DNA from: Brackiella oedipodis DSM 13743
GTDB lineage: Bacteria > Pseudomonadota > Gammaproteobacteria > Burkholderiales > Burkholderiaceae_B
Direction of reading: 5' to 3'
DNA length: 64,000 bases
Assembly (NCBI RefSeq): GCF_000621025.1
Contig: NZ_KK211206.1
Coordinates: 177,924-241,923 of the forward strand
The position numbers were made by a program, and so were the translations under genes. A model generated the notes under the pieces. It did not search any database and had not been told where the DNA came from. It saw only the letters and a list, made by a program, of their open reading frames with translations. Each line of letters starts with the position of its first letter. Position 1 is the first letter of the stretch. This document shows, piece by piece, positions 45,267 through 54,826 of the stretch.

Positions 45267-45302
45267 TTTCCTATTTAACTGTCACAGGGTGGATAACTCT
45301 CA

Positions 45303-48236
45303 ATGCTCTTACTCGTACTCGTTGTACTCCCCTTCATTGCTAGCCTTTTTGCTGTCATCTTACCCACCCACGCGCGTAATCAAGAAGCTTGGTTATCGGG
45401 TCTAGTAACACTCATCGGCGTGGCGATTGTCGGCTATTTAGCACCGAGTATTTTTGCGGGTAAGGTCATCGAGTTTGAACAAGAATGGATTCACACCCTC
45501 GGTCTGAATTTTCATTTGCGCATGGACGGCTTTAGCTGGATCTTTGCCTTTTTAGTCACAGCAATGGGCGGCTTAGTCGTGATTTATTCGCGCTACTATA
45601 TGGATCCTGCTGATCCTGTACCCCGCTTTTTTGCTTTCTTCTTAGTCTTTATGGGCTCTATGCTGGGTCTCGTTCTCTCTGGTAACGTCATACAAATGGT
45701 GGTGTTTTGGGAGATGACGAGTCTGGCCTCGTTTATGCTGATTGCCTATTGGCATCATCGTGCCGATGCGCGGCGCGGTGCGCGCATGGCGTTTTCTATT
45801 ACGGCGGCAGGTGGTCTGGCCCTTTTGGCCAGTATGTTAATGATTGGGCATGAAGTCGGTAGTTATCGGCTGGATGCTATTCTAAATTCTGGCGATAAAC
45901 TGCGAGACAGTAATCTTTACTTGCCGATACTCTTGACCTTTACACTCGGCGTGCTCAGTAAAAGCGCGCAGTTTCCTCTGCATTTTTGGTTGCCAAATGC
46001 CATGGCGGCGCCAACACCTGTCTCGACTTATCTACACTCTGCGACCTTAGTAAAAATCGGTGTCCTGACAATTGCACGTTTTTGGCCAGTGTTAGCGGGT
46101 ACCAATGCGTGGTTCTGGATATTCACGGGAGCCGGCATGATTTCACTGCTAATGAGTGCTTATATTGCCTTGTTCCAACGCGATATGAAAGGTATTTTGG
46201 CCTATTCAACCATCAGTCATTTAGGGCTAATTACTTTATTACTCGGTCTGAACAGTCCAATTGCACTCGTGGCGGCTATATTCCATATGCTTAACCATGC
46301 CACCTTTAAGGCTTCACTGTTTATGGCAACGGGAATTGTGGACCACGAGACTGGCACGCGAGATATTAAGCGGTTATCTGGCCTATTTAGAGTCATGCCG
46401 CTTACTGCTGTGTTGGCGATTGTCGCAGCGGCCGCCATGGCAGGTGTACCGTTGCTCAATGGCTTTATTTCCAAGGAAATGTTTTTTTCTGCCACCTTAA
46501 TGGAGCAAGGTCCGCTTAGCAGTCGTTACACCTTGCCAGTATTGGCCGTAATCGCCGCGACCTTTAGCGTGAGCTACTCTTACCGTTTCATTAAGGAAGT
46601 CTTTTTTGGACGTCCCCCTAGCAATCTTCCAAAAGAACCTCACAATCCACCGATTTGGATGGTGGTCCCCATTGGTATCTTAGTCTTGTGCTGTCTAGTG
46701 GTGGGGATATTGCCGGCCTATACGATTGGCCCCTTTCTTGATTTAGCGGTACATACTATTTTGGGTAGCCATACGCCCGACTATGATTTGGCCGTCTGGC
46801 ACGGGTTTAATTGGCCTTTACTCATGAGTGTGGTGGCTCTAGTGGCTGGCATTAGCTTGGTCGTGATAGCCCAAAAATGGTTGCGCCATGTGGAGCCACA
46901 GATGGCTTTTGCTGGCCGTCTTAATGGTAGCGAAATCTTTACTGCCCTCAAAGGCTTAGTCGATAGAATCAGTAATTTGGTCTTTCGCGGCACCTATTCT
47001 TCGCATCTGCAAACTCAGGTCTTTGTCGTCTTTGCCATTACTTTTGTGGTGGCTTTAATGCCACTGTTAGGCAACTATACGCTGGTAGCGCCTGAGTTTA
47101 GTACGGAGGATATTGGCTTTGCCATATTGTGGCTAATCGGCGCAGCGGCCGCCTTGGGCGCTGCTTATAATGCGCGTCTTAATCGTTTTCGTTGTCTGAT
47201 TATGGTGGGCGTTGCCGGTGTCGTCACAATTCTTACCTTTGCTTGGTTGTCGGCGCCAGACCTTGCGCTGACGCAAAGCGGTGTTGAAATCGCCACGCTC
47301 ATTCTGATTTTGTTGGGCCTGCGTTGGTTACCACGACATGTCTCAAATATGTCTGCCTCCAGCCTTAAGGTGCGCTTAAAACTTAGCCGTGATGTGCTCT
47401 TATCCTTATGTTGTGGGGTGGGTTTATCACTACTCTCTTATATCTTGATGACCAAGGATCACTTAGAAACGGTCAGTCACTTTTTCACGAATAATGCTTA
47501 TAGCTTAGGCGGTGGTCACAATATTATTAACGTGATCTTGGTGGATTTTAGGGGCTTTGATACTTTTGGTGAAATCACGGTCTTGGCCATTGCTGCCCTC
47601 AGTGTTTATGCCCTCTTACGGCGTTTTCGACCGCCTCAAAGCATGATTAGTCATTTGGATCGACGCAAACAATTTATCACCAAGGATATACGCTTGATTC
47701 AATCGGGGCAATCTTTACCGAATGGCACTATGCTCGTGCCCAATGTCCTTGTGCGCTTACTGATGCCGATCTTTAGTTTAGTGGCCTTCTTTTTCTTTTT
47801 AAGGGGTCATAATTTGCCGGGGGGTGGCTTTATTGGCGGCTTGGTTTTTGCCATTGGTGTTATTGCCCAATATATGATGAGCGGGATTCGCTGGGTCGAG
47901 TCCAAATCGCGCATTACGCCACAAAATTGGCTTGCGGTGGGCTTGTTGTTGGCCGTTTTTGCGGGTGTGCTTCCTTGGTTTGCCGGACAACCTTTTTTTA
48001 CTGCCCTCAGTTGGAATCCTGAATTACCGATTATTGGCGAATTGCACTTATCCACCGTACTTATTTTTGATGCCGGTGTCTTTAGTTTAGTCGTCGGTTG
48101 TACCACTTATATTTTGGTCTCAATTGCGCACCAATCATTACGGTTTTACAGACAGCAAAATGTCGACCCAGAAGCTTTGGAAGAATTTAAATTTCAAGCA
48201 TCTGTCGGGGTACAAACGCCAGCGAGGAAAGAATAA
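45303..48236 (+). CDS. mrpA: Na+/H+ antiporter subunit A fused with B (MrpA/PhaA type)
   Basis: 977 residues. The first about 500 residues are the NuoL-like proton channel (SKSAQFPLHFWLPNAMAAPTPVSTYLHSA, a conserved Lys and HSAT). The middle carries the MrpA C-terminal region, and the last about 140 residues are an MnhB domain (GHNLPGGGFIGGLVFA). The A+B fusion is the form known as PhaAB in alpha- and betaproteobacteria. Exchanges Na+ or K+ for protons. First gene of a six-gene operon with overlapping ends; 36 bp after the sigma fusion gene. Confidence 0.94.
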   Translation: MLLLVLVVLPFIASLFAVILPTHARNQEAWLSGLVTLIGVAIVGYLAPSIFAGKVIEFEQEWIHTLGLNFHLRMDGFSWIFAFLVTAMGGLVVIYSRYYMDPADPVPRFFAFFLVFMGSMLGLVLSGNVIQMVVFWEMTSLASFMLIAYWHHRADARRGARMAFSITAAGGLALLASMLMIGHEVGSYRLDAILNSGDKLRDSNLYLPILLTFTLGVLSKSAQFPLHFWLPNAMAAPTPVSTYLHSATLVKIGVLTIARFWPVLAGTNAWFWIFTGAGMISLLMSAYIALFQRDMKGILAYSTISHLGLITLLLGLNSPIALVAAIFHMLNHATFKASLFMATGIVDHETGTRDIKRLSGLFRVMPLTAVLAIVAAAAMAGVPLLNGFISKEMFFSATLMEQGPLSSRYTLPVLAVIAATFSVSYSYRFIKEVFFGRPPSNLPKEPHNPPIWMVVPIGILVLCCLVVGILPAYTIGPFLDLAVHTILGSHTPDYDLAVWHGFNWPLLMSVVALVAGISLVVIAQKWLRHVEPQMAFAGRLNGSEIFTALKGLVDRISNLVFRGTYSSHLQTQVFVVFAITFVVALMPLLGNYTLVAPEFSTEDIGFAILWLIGAAAALGAAYNARLNRFRCLIMVGVAGVVTILTFAWLSAPDLALTQSGVEIATLILILLGLRWLPRHVSNMSASSLKVRLKLSRDVLLSLCCGVGLSLLSYILMTKDHLETVSHFFTNNAYSLGGGHNIINVILVDFRGFDTFGEITVLAIAALSVYALLRRFRPPQSMISHLDRRKQFITKDIRLIQSGQSLPNGTMLVPNVLVRLLMPIFSLVAFFFFLRGHNLPGGGFIGGLVFAIGVIAQYMMSGIRWVESKSRITPQNWLAVGLLLAVFAGVLPWFAGQPFFTALSWNPELPIIGELHLSTVLIFDAGVFSLVVGCTTYILVSIAHQSLRFYRQQNVDPEALEEFKFQASVGVQTPARKE

Positions 48237-48580
48237 TGGAAATAATATTAGCGCTAGCCATCGGCGTTTTAGGTGGTTCTGGAGTATGGTTGATTCTTCG
48301 TTCGCGTACATTTCAAGTGGTGATGGGTCTGAGCCTACTCTCTTATGCAGTCAATTTATTTATTTTTGGCACAGGCCATCTAAAAATCAACCAACTGCCC
48401 TTACTCAAAGATGTCGCTAACGGCATCGATCCCAGCCAATATGCCGATCCTATTCCTCAAGCCTTGGTATTGACCGCTATTGTGATTGGTTTTGGTGTGA
48501 CTTCACTCTTTTTAGTGGTCTTATTGGCGCAACGCGGCTTTACAGGGACCGATCATGTTGATGGCCGGGAGGACAGTTAA
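48236..48580 (+). CDS. mrpC: Na+/H+ antiporter subunit C
   Basis: 114 residues, three membrane segments, NuoK-like (LILRSRTFQVVMGLSLLSYAVNLFIF). The start overlaps the mrpA stop (TAATG) and the end overlaps mrpD by 1 bp. Confidence 0.94.
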   Translation: MEIILALAIGVLGGSGVWLILRSRTFQVVMGLSLLSYAVNLFIFGTGHLKINQLPLLKDVANGIDPSQYADPIPQALVLTAIVIGFGVTSLFLVVLLAQRGFTGTDHVDGREDS

Positions 48581-50199
48581 TGTCTTTCTTGCTGAATCAT
48601 TTACCTGTATTGCCAATTCTGATTCCTATGCTGGCGGGCGCCTTGATGCTACTGCTCAAGGAAAAAAGGCGGACTATCAATACCCTCTTGAGTTTTGGCT
48701 CGTTTGCAGCCCAAGCCTTGGTGGCATTTATATTAATTAAGTCTCAAGTCGCGACCAGTGCCGAGGATGCCACCCAGCCTATTTATGTGTATATCTTAGG
48801 CAATTGGAATGCACCCTTTGGGATTGTGCTCGTCGTTGACCGCCTCACCGCGATTATGCTGAGCATGACGGCTTGTGTGGCCTTGGCCGCATTTTTGTAT
48901 AGTTTGGCCTTTTGGCGCCGTGTAGGTGTGCATTTTTACCCGCTTTTGCAATTTATTTTTATGGGTATTAATGGGGCCTTTTTGACCGGCGATCTCTTTA
49001 ATTTATTTGTGTTTTTTGAGATATTTTTATCGGCCTCATATGGTTTATTGCTGCATGGCTCTGGGATTTTACGGGTTAACTCAAGCATGCATTACATTAC
49101 GGTCAACCTCGTTGGTGCCAGTCTCTTACTCATTGGTATTTCCATGATTTATGCCATTACGGGCACGCTGAATCTTGCCGATTTAAGTTTGCAGGCTGGC
49201 AATTTACAAGCAAGTGACAGGCATTTATTCGATACCGCTTGTTCAATTTTGGGGGTGGCTTTCTTGATTAAAGCCGCGGCTTGGCCGTTGAATTTTTGGT
49301 TACCTAGCGCCTATACCGCTGCCAGTGCCCCCGTCGCTTGTGTCTTTGCCTTGATGACAAAAGTAGGTATTTATGCCTTGTTGCGTGTGGGGTCACTGCT
49401 CGTGCCTACCGGTGCGCCTGCGGCCTTCGGCGGTGAATGGATGTATTTCATTGGTCTAACGACCATTCTGTTTGCCACCTTTGCCATGCTCAACCAAAAA
49501 AATGTCGCTAGTTTAGGGGCTTACGCTGTGATATTTTCTTCGGGGACCTTACTGACGGCGCTAGGTATGCCCGGCGTCAGTCTCACGGGGCCCTCGCTCT
49601 TTTATATGGTCAATTCAGTGTTTGCCACCGCCGCCTTCTTTTTATTGATTGAGTTGATTAAACGGATTGAATCCTTTGAGCGTAGCGTATTGAATGTGTC
49701 ATTGGAGGCTTTTGGCCTAGACCAGCAGGAGGACAGTGATTATTCCAGTACCGTGGTCGGCGTCAAAATTCCTGCGGCGATGGCGTTTTTGGGGATTTCC
49801 TTTTTGGCTTGCGCCATGATTATTTCTGGGGTCCCTCCGCTTGCTGGCTTTATTGGTAAATTTGCCATTTTGTTACAAGCGATGAATATGGCTGAAGGTA
49901 CGGGACCAAGTTGGCGCGCTTGGCTGCTAATCATCACCCTATTAATCGCTGGCTTAGCCAGTATTATTGCCTTTAGTCGTACCGGGGTGCGTTTGTTCTG
50001 GGTGCCTGATAATCTCAATAAACCCGTCCTGACGTTTAGAGAAGCCGGTGCGATTATTTTCTTATTAGGCCTTACCGTAGTAATGACAGTCATGGCTGAC
50101 CCCGTGATGACCTTTATGGATCATACCGCTAGCTCGCTCAATGACCCTTCGCAATATGTTGAAGCGGTACTAGGCAGCAATGCATTGGAGGGCAAATAA
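48580..50199 (+). CDS. mrpD: Na+/H+ antiporter subunit D
   Basis: 539 residues, about 14 membrane segments, NuoM/N-like. Contains the NLFVFFEIFLSASYGLLLHG segment with the key Glu and the LIKAAAWPLNFWLPSAYTAASAP segment with the key Lys. Forms the second proton channel of the complex. Confidence 0.95.
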   Translation: MSFLLNHLPVLPILIPMLAGALMLLLKEKRRTINTLLSFGSFAAQALVAFILIKSQVATSAEDATQPIYVYILGNWNAPFGIVLVVDRLTAIMLSMTACVALAAFLYSLAFWRRVGVHFYPLLQFIFMGINGAFLTGDLFNLFVFFEIFLSASYGLLLHGSGILRVNSSMHYITVNLVGASLLLIGISMIYAITGTLNLADLSLQAGNLQASDRHLFDTACSILGVAFLIKAAAWPLNFWLPSAYTAASAPVACVFALMTKVGIYALLRVGSLLVPTGAPAAFGGEWMYFIGLTTILFATFAMLNQKNVASLGAYAVIFSSGTLLTALGMPGVSLTGPSLFYMVNSVFATAAFFLLIELIKRIESFERSVLNVSLEAFGLDQQEDSDYSSTVVGVKIPAAMAFLGISFLACAMIISGVPPLAGFIGKFAILLQAMNMAEGTGPSWRAWLLIITLLIAGLASIIAFSRTGVRLFWVPDNLNKPVLTFREAGAIIFLLGLTVVMTVMADPVMTFMDHTASSLNDPSQYVEAVLGSNALEGK

Positions 50200-50200
50200 T

Positions 50201-50686
50201 ATGCTTAATAGCTTTTTCTGGTTGCCGCTCAGTCTGATTCTCTTAATTGTATGGTTGCTTCTCGAGCAGCATATTAGTGGTGCTTCGGTATTTTTGGGTT
50301 TTGCCCTATCTGTGGTATTTGCCATGTTGAGTTTACGTATGCGGCCCGACTTGGCCTATCCACGGCGCTATCTAAATGGCATTAAATTAATTTTTTTGGT
50401 GTTGATAGATATGCTGAGCTCCAATATGCATACCATTAAATTACTGTTTAAACGTGGCTGTCAGCCACCAGCCACATTTGTGAATATTCCGCTTAAATTA
50501 CGCGATCCACACGCCCTTAGTTTTTTAGCCTGCATTATTACTTTTACTCCCGGTACCGTATGGTGTGGCTTAAATGAGGACGATTATATCCTGCGCTTAC
50601 ATGTGCTCGATAGTCGCCAAAGCAATGAAGTCATTGCCATGATTTGCGATCAATACGAAAAACTGCTGATGGAGATTTTCGAATAA
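50201..50686 (+). CDS. mrpE: Na+/H+ antiporter subunit E
   Basis: 161 residues, MNHE domain with two to three membrane segments and a C-terminal soluble part (FTPGTVWCGLNEDDYILRLHVLD). Start at the ATG at 50201 behind GGAGG; an ATG at 50180 lies inside mrpD before that site. Confidence 0.92.
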   Translation: MLNSFFWLPLSLILLIVWLLLEQHISGASVFLGFALSVVFAMLSLRMRPDLAYPRRYLNGIKLIFLVLIDMLSSNMHTIKLLFKRGCQPPATFVNIPLKLRDPHALSFLACIITFTPGTVWCGLNEDDYILRLHVLDSRQSNEVIAMICDQYEKLLMEIFE

Positions 50687-50961
50687 TGATTTTGGAATTT
50701 GCTTGCTACTTTGCTATTTGTTGCTTGGCCTTAGCGATGGCGTGCTGTACTTATCGGATATTTAAGGGACCCACGCCCCAAGATCGCGCCTTAGGGACGG
50801 ATGCCCTGAGCCTAACCAGCATGTTATTTATATTCACCCTGGGTATTTTGTTTGGGACTACGTGGTATTACGAGATAGGGTTGATCGTAGCGCTAGTTGG
50901 CTTTGTTAGTTCAGCGGGTTTGGCTAAATTCTTATTACGTGGCGAGGTGATTGAACCATGA
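50686..50961 (+). CDS. mrpF: Na+/H+ antiporter subunit F
   Basis: 91 residues, three membrane segments, with the conserved RIFKGPTPQDRALGTDAL motif. ATG overlaps the mrpE stop (TAATG); longer in-frame starts upstream lie inside mrpE. Confidence 0.92.
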   Translation: MILEFACYFAICCLALAMACCTYRIFKGPTPQDRALGTDALSLTSMLFIFTLGILFGTTWYYEIGLIVALVGFVSSAGLAKFLLRGEVIEP

Positions 50962-51302
50962 CATCGGTAAGTACTATGCCTCTATGGGCTGAGATAACTG
51001 CCAGTGTACTTATAGTCTTGGCAGGATTATTGAGTCTGCTGGGTAGCTGGGGGTTGATTCGTTTTAATAATTTTAAGACGCGTATTCATGCACCGACCAT
51101 TACGAGTAGTCTTGGGTTAATTTGCATGCTGATCGCCTCTTTTCTGAGTTCGTATTTTTTGCAGCAGCGTGTTCTTTTCCACGAAATTCTTATCATCGTA
51201 TTTATATTTTTAACCTCACCCATGACATCTATGCTATTAATTCGTTCTTATATTTTACGAATAGAGGGCATAAACAGCGCAGGCAGTCATTCTAATCTTT
51301 AA
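50958..51302 (+). CDS. mrpG: Na+/H+ antiporter subunit G
   Basis: 114 residues, three membrane segments, MnhG/PhaG family (LLGSWGLIRFNNFKTRIHAPTITSSLG). Last gene of the mrp operon; overlaps mrpF by 4 bp and overlaps the end of the convergent oxyR gene by 11 bp. Confidence 0.92.
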   Translation: MTSVSTMPLWAEITASVLIVLAGLLSLLGSWGLIRFNNFKTRIHAPTITSSLGLICMLIASFLSSYFLQQRVLFHEILIIVFIFLTSPMTSMLLIRSYILRIEGINSAGSHSNL

Positions 51303-51315
51303 CGCGACTGCCTGC
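51279..51315. terminator. Inverted repeat spanning the convergent ends of mrpG and oxyR
   Basis: GCAGGCAGTC (51279-51288) pairs perfectly with GACTGCCTGC (51306-51315), loop 17 nt. Both stop codons lie in the loop. No T run on either side, so if it terminates it is not a standard Rho-independent site. Confidence 0.5.
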
Positions 51316-52275
51316 TACGACAGACTCAAAGCTTTTAGAGTCCATAGTTACGCCCGGCAGATGACAATGTTTAATCGCTTGAATTAAGCTTTCAATCGCC
51401 TCAAGTCGGGTATAACTCTTACGCCAACAGAGCACGATTTCGCGTTGGGGGGCTGGTTCCTCTAGACGCACAAAACGCAACAAACCTTGGTCCCGGACTA
51501 TTTGTTGATCGGCGTATAAATTGACAGCGCTGGCCGGCAATAAGGTAATGCCTAAACCCGCGGCTACCATATGACGGATGGTTTCCAGTGAAGAAGCCTC
51601 AAACGAACGTTGTATGCCTTCGGTACTGGATGAGAATTGCGACATCTCAGGACAGACATCCAGTACCTGGTCTCTAAAGCAATGGCCTATGCCTAATAAC
51701 AACATGGTTTCATCTTTGAGTTCGGAGCCATTAATAGTATGGCGTTGTGCAAAAGCATGATCAACGGGTACCGCCGCTACAAAATCCTCCTCGTACAGCA
51801 AGGCAGTTTCTATGCCATTGTCATTGATTGGCAAAGCCATGATGGCACAGTCAATTTCACCTTGATGCAATAATTCCAGTAAGCGCGTAGTAAAGTTTTC
51901 CTGCAAAATCAACGGCATTTGTGGCGTTAATTGCATTTGTATAGGTATCAAATAAGGCAATAAATACGGTGCTACCGTATAAATAATCCCAACCTTGAGG
52001 GGACCTTTGAGTGGATCATGACCTTGCTGCGCGATGCGCTTAAAATTTGCGCTTTCTTCAAGAATGATTTGCGCCTGAGTAATGAGTTTTTGGCCAATAT
52101 CCGTTAACCAAACTTCTTGATTGGCGCGCTCAAAAATACTCACACCCAGCTCTTCTTCTAATTTCTTAATGGCAACTGATAAGGTGGGTTGGCTTACAAA
52201 ACAGGATTCCGCCGCCCGACCAAAATGCTTTTCTCGAGCAACGGCAACAATATACTTCAACTCTGTTAAGGTCAC
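51292..52275 (-). CDS. oxyR: Hydrogen peroxide-sensing regulator OxyR
   Basis: 327 residues, LysR family. N-terminal winged helix (about 1-60; YIVAVAREKHFGRAAESCFVSQPTLS). The sensing loop GIGHCFRDQVLDVC places Cys199 and Cys208 at the same numbers as in E. coli OxyR, so it should form the redox disulfide. Follows recG by 18 bp on the same strand, as in other Burkholderiales. The C-terminal end overlaps mrpG. Confidence 0.95.
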   Translation of the reverse strand: MTLTELKYIVAVAREKHFGRAAESCFVSQPTLSVAIKKLEEELGVSIFERANQEVWLTDIGQKLITQAQIILEESANFKRIAQQGHDPLKGPLKVGIIYTVAPYLLPYLIPIQMQLTPQMPLILQENFTTRLLELLHQGEIDCAIMALPINDNGIETALLYEEDFVAAVPVDHAFAQRHTINGSELKDETMLLLGIGHCFRDQVLDVCPEMSQFSSSTEGIQRSFEASSLETIRHMVAAGLGITLLPASAVNLYADQQIVRDQGLLRFVRLEEPAPQREIVLCWRKSYTRLEAIESLIQAIKHCHLPGVTMDSKSFESVVAGSRVKD

Positions 52276-52293
52276 TAGGCATACCTCTAGTAA

Positions 52294-54396
52294 TTAACTA
52301 CGAATAAAATCATGTTTGAGTGCGATCCAGCGTTCAATCTGTTCCTGAGCGATGGTGGGATACTCGTGCAGTAATGTCGGCACGATTTTGCGCACCTCTT
52401 CGATAATTTGCATATCTTTTTGCGGATCAGCAAAGCGCATCATCGCCGCCCCCGACTGGCGCATTCCCAAGAATTCGCCGGGTCCACGCAGCTCTAAGTC
52501 ACGCTGTGCGATTTCTATGCCATTTGAACTCTCGTATATGATTTTGAGGCGTTCTCTGGCAATCTGACTGATCGGTTCTTGAAAAAGAAAAAAACAAAAT
52601 GATTCTGCTTCCCCTCTTCCTACTCTACCACGCAATTGATGTAATTGGGCTAGGCCATATCTCTCGGCGTGTTCGATCACCATCAAACTCGCATTCGGTA
52701 CATCGACACCCACCTCGATGACCGTAGTCGCCACAAGAATGTCCAACGCTTTGTGCTGAAAAGCTTGCATGACTTCTGTCTTATCGCGACTATGCATGCG
52801 ACCATGGACTAAACCGATATGTAAGTTGGGTAAGGCTTGCTGCAAGAGCGCATGAGTCTCTTGAGCGGTTTGCAATTGTAAGGCCTCACTTTCTTCAATG
52901 AGGGGACAGACCCAATAGGCTTGACGGCCTAATTGACATTGCGCATTAATATAACGAATCACTTCATCACGGCGATTATGATTCATCATTTTGGTCACAA
53001 TGGTTTGTCGACCCGGTGGTAATTCATCAATTAAGGAGACATCAAGATCGGCCAAACAGGCCATAGCGAGAGTCCGCGGTATGGGTGTGGCACTCATGTT
53101 TAATTGGTGGGGTATGGTTTGTGTTGCGGCTGAGAGTAAGTCGCTGTGCTCACCTTTTCTGCTGAGTTCAAGCCGTTGACCGACACCAAAGCGATGTTGT
53201 TCGTCCGTGATAATTAAGCCAAGCTTCTGAAAACGCACATCTTTCTGGATCAAGGCTTGAGTGCCAATCACTAAGCGTGCCTGACCGTTAGCAATTTGCT
53301 CGAGCGCACGTTTTTTGGCTGAAGCTTTGAGCGAACCAGCGAGCCAGACCGGTTCATACTCAGTATCTTGGAACCACGCTTGCATTTTGAGAAAATGCTG
53401 TTCGGCTAATAATTCCGTCGGAGCCATCATAGCCACTTGATCGCCACTGGCTAAAGCGATACAGGCGGCTAAGGCCGCAACGACTGTTTTGCCACTACCC
53501 ACATCACCTTGAATTAAGCGATGCATAGGATGGCCTTGCTGCATATCAATGGCGATTTCATTCAAGACTCTTTTTTGGGCACCTGTCAACTCATAGCCAA
53601 AGCGCTCTAAAAGCAGCACGCAAAGAGACTGCGCCGCGTCAACATTATAGGCACGGGCATGCAAAGCCTGCCGATAGTCCCGCGCTCTGGCCATGGCCAG
53701 TTGTTGCGCTAGAATTTCATCATATTTAATACGTTGCCAAGCCGCATGAGTATGATTTTCTAGGGCATTGAGATTGGCATCCAAGGGGGGGTGATGTAAA
53801 TATTTAAGTGCTGCATCCAGACTCATGGCCCCCTCAGGCAAGAACTGCGGCGGTAGAATTTCAGTAATTTCGTGATTTTGTAAATGCCTATAGATAGCGC
53901 TCTTAATATCCTCCTGAGACAAGCCCTGAGTGCTCGGATATACAGGCGTCAAATGCGGCGATAACTCGGCTCCCGCTTTAAGGATCTTTGGATGAATGAT
54001 CTCAAAGCCCCATTGGGCACTGCCTCTGACCTCTCCTCGAATCCGTAATAGACCTTTAGTTTCTAGTTGTTTTTTTTGGTTTGGATAAAAATACACCCAG
54101 CGTAATCGAATACTGCCAGTGTCATCATGAAAAATGGCAGTTAATTGTCGTCTAGGGCCTATTTGCACGACCTTGACGTCGCAAACATAGCCCTCAAATT
54201 GCATGGTTTGTCCGAAAAAGGCCTGACAGACTGAGTAAATCTGGCTGTGGTCCTCATAGCGCAACGGTAAATGCAATAAAAAATCATTAGGCGTGACAAG
54301 ACCTAATGACGCTAATTTACGTGCTTTAGTCGTTTTTGTTGAAGGTGACTTAGAGGTCACCTTCTTTGTAGCAGTCGTACTTTGCAATTTAGCCAT
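52294..54396 (-). CDS. recG: ATP-dependent DNA helicase RecG
   Basis: 700 residues. Remodels stalled forks and Holliday junctions. The N-terminal wedge domain is followed by helicase motifs: LIQGDVGSGKTVVA (I), TDEQHRFGVGQR (II), MSATPIPRTLA (III), ATTVIEVGVDVPNASLMVIEHAERYGLAQLHQLRGRVGRG (V-VI). The C-terminal GMRQSG region is normal. A Ser/Thr/Lys-rich stretch opens the protein. Lies between ridA and oxyR. Confidence 0.97.
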   Translation of the reverse strand: MAKLQSTTATKKVTSKSPSTKTTKARKLASLGLVTPNDFLLHLPLRYEDHSQIYSVCQAFFGQTMQFEGYVCDVKVVQIGPRRQLTAIFHDDTGSIRLRWVYFYPNQKKQLETKGLLRIRGEVRGSAQWGFEIIHPKILKAGAELSPHLTPVYPSTQGLSQEDIKSAIYRHLQNHEITEILPPQFLPEGAMSLDAALKYLHHPPLDANLNALENHTHAAWQRIKYDEILAQQLAMARARDYRQALHARAYNVDAAQSLCVLLLERFGYELTGAQKRVLNEIAIDMQQGHPMHRLIQGDVGSGKTVVAALAACIALASGDQVAMMAPTELLAEQHFLKMQAWFQDTEYEPVWLAGSLKASAKKRALEQIANGQARLVIGTQALIQKDVRFQKLGLIITDEQHRFGVGQRLELSRKGEHSDLLSAATQTIPHQLNMSATPIPRTLAMACLADLDVSLIDELPPGRQTIVTKMMNHNRRDEVIRYINAQCQLGRQAYWVCPLIEESEALQLQTAQETHALLQQALPNLHIGLVHGRMHSRDKTEVMQAFQHKALDILVATTVIEVGVDVPNASLMVIEHAERYGLAQLHQLRGRVGRGEAESFCFFLFQEPISQIARERLKIIYESSNGIEIAQRDLELRGPGEFLGMRQSGAAMMRFADPQKDMQIIEEVRKIVPTLLHEYPTIAQEQIERWIALKHDFIRS

Positions 54397-54421
54397 GTGC
54401 TAAGCCATTGCTATGCATACC

Positions 54422-54808
54422 TTAAAGCGCAACCACTGCTTCGACTTCGAAAAGCCCCCCTTTTGGTAAGGCGCTGACTTCTACAGTAGAACGAGCTGGG
54501 AAAGGTTCATTAATGACTTCTAACATCACTTGATTAACAGTAGCAAAATGACTCAAATCGGTCACAAAAAGACCTAGTTTAATGATGTTATTGACCGAAC
54601 CACCACCGGCTTGAATGACGTTGATAAGGTTAGAAAAGGCTTGACGGACTTGAGCCTCAAAATCATCAGAGACTAATTCAGCGGTTTTGGGATCGAGTCC
54701 AAGTTGGCCAGAAACATAAAGAATAGAAGAGGATTGGATTTTAACCGCTTGAGAATAAGGGCCCAAAGCGGCAGGTGCTTGATCAGTTTGAACGATTTGT
54801 TTGCTCAT
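54422..54808 (-). CDS. ridA: Reactive intermediate/imine deaminase RidA
   Basis: 128 residues, YjgF/YER057c family. Hydrolyses reactive enamines such as 2-aminoacrylate. Conserved GPYSQAVK, SGQLGLDP and the catalytic Arg region PARSTVEVSALPKG are present. AGGAG precedes the ATG. Between aroC and recG on the same strand. Confidence 0.95.
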   Translation of the reverse strand: MSKQIVQTDQAPAALGPYSQAVKIQSSSILYVSGQLGLDPKTAELVSDDFEAQVRQAFSNLINVIQAGGGSVNNIIKLGLFVTDLSHFATVNQVMLEVINEPFPARSTVEVSALPKGGLFEVEAVVAL

Positions 54809-54826
54809 AGTATCTCCTTGTTAAGG

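Noticed and set aside
48236-51302. Complex I (nuo) genes
   Set aside because: NuoK/L/M-like sequences occur, but the MnhB, E, F and G partners show it is an Mrp antiporter.
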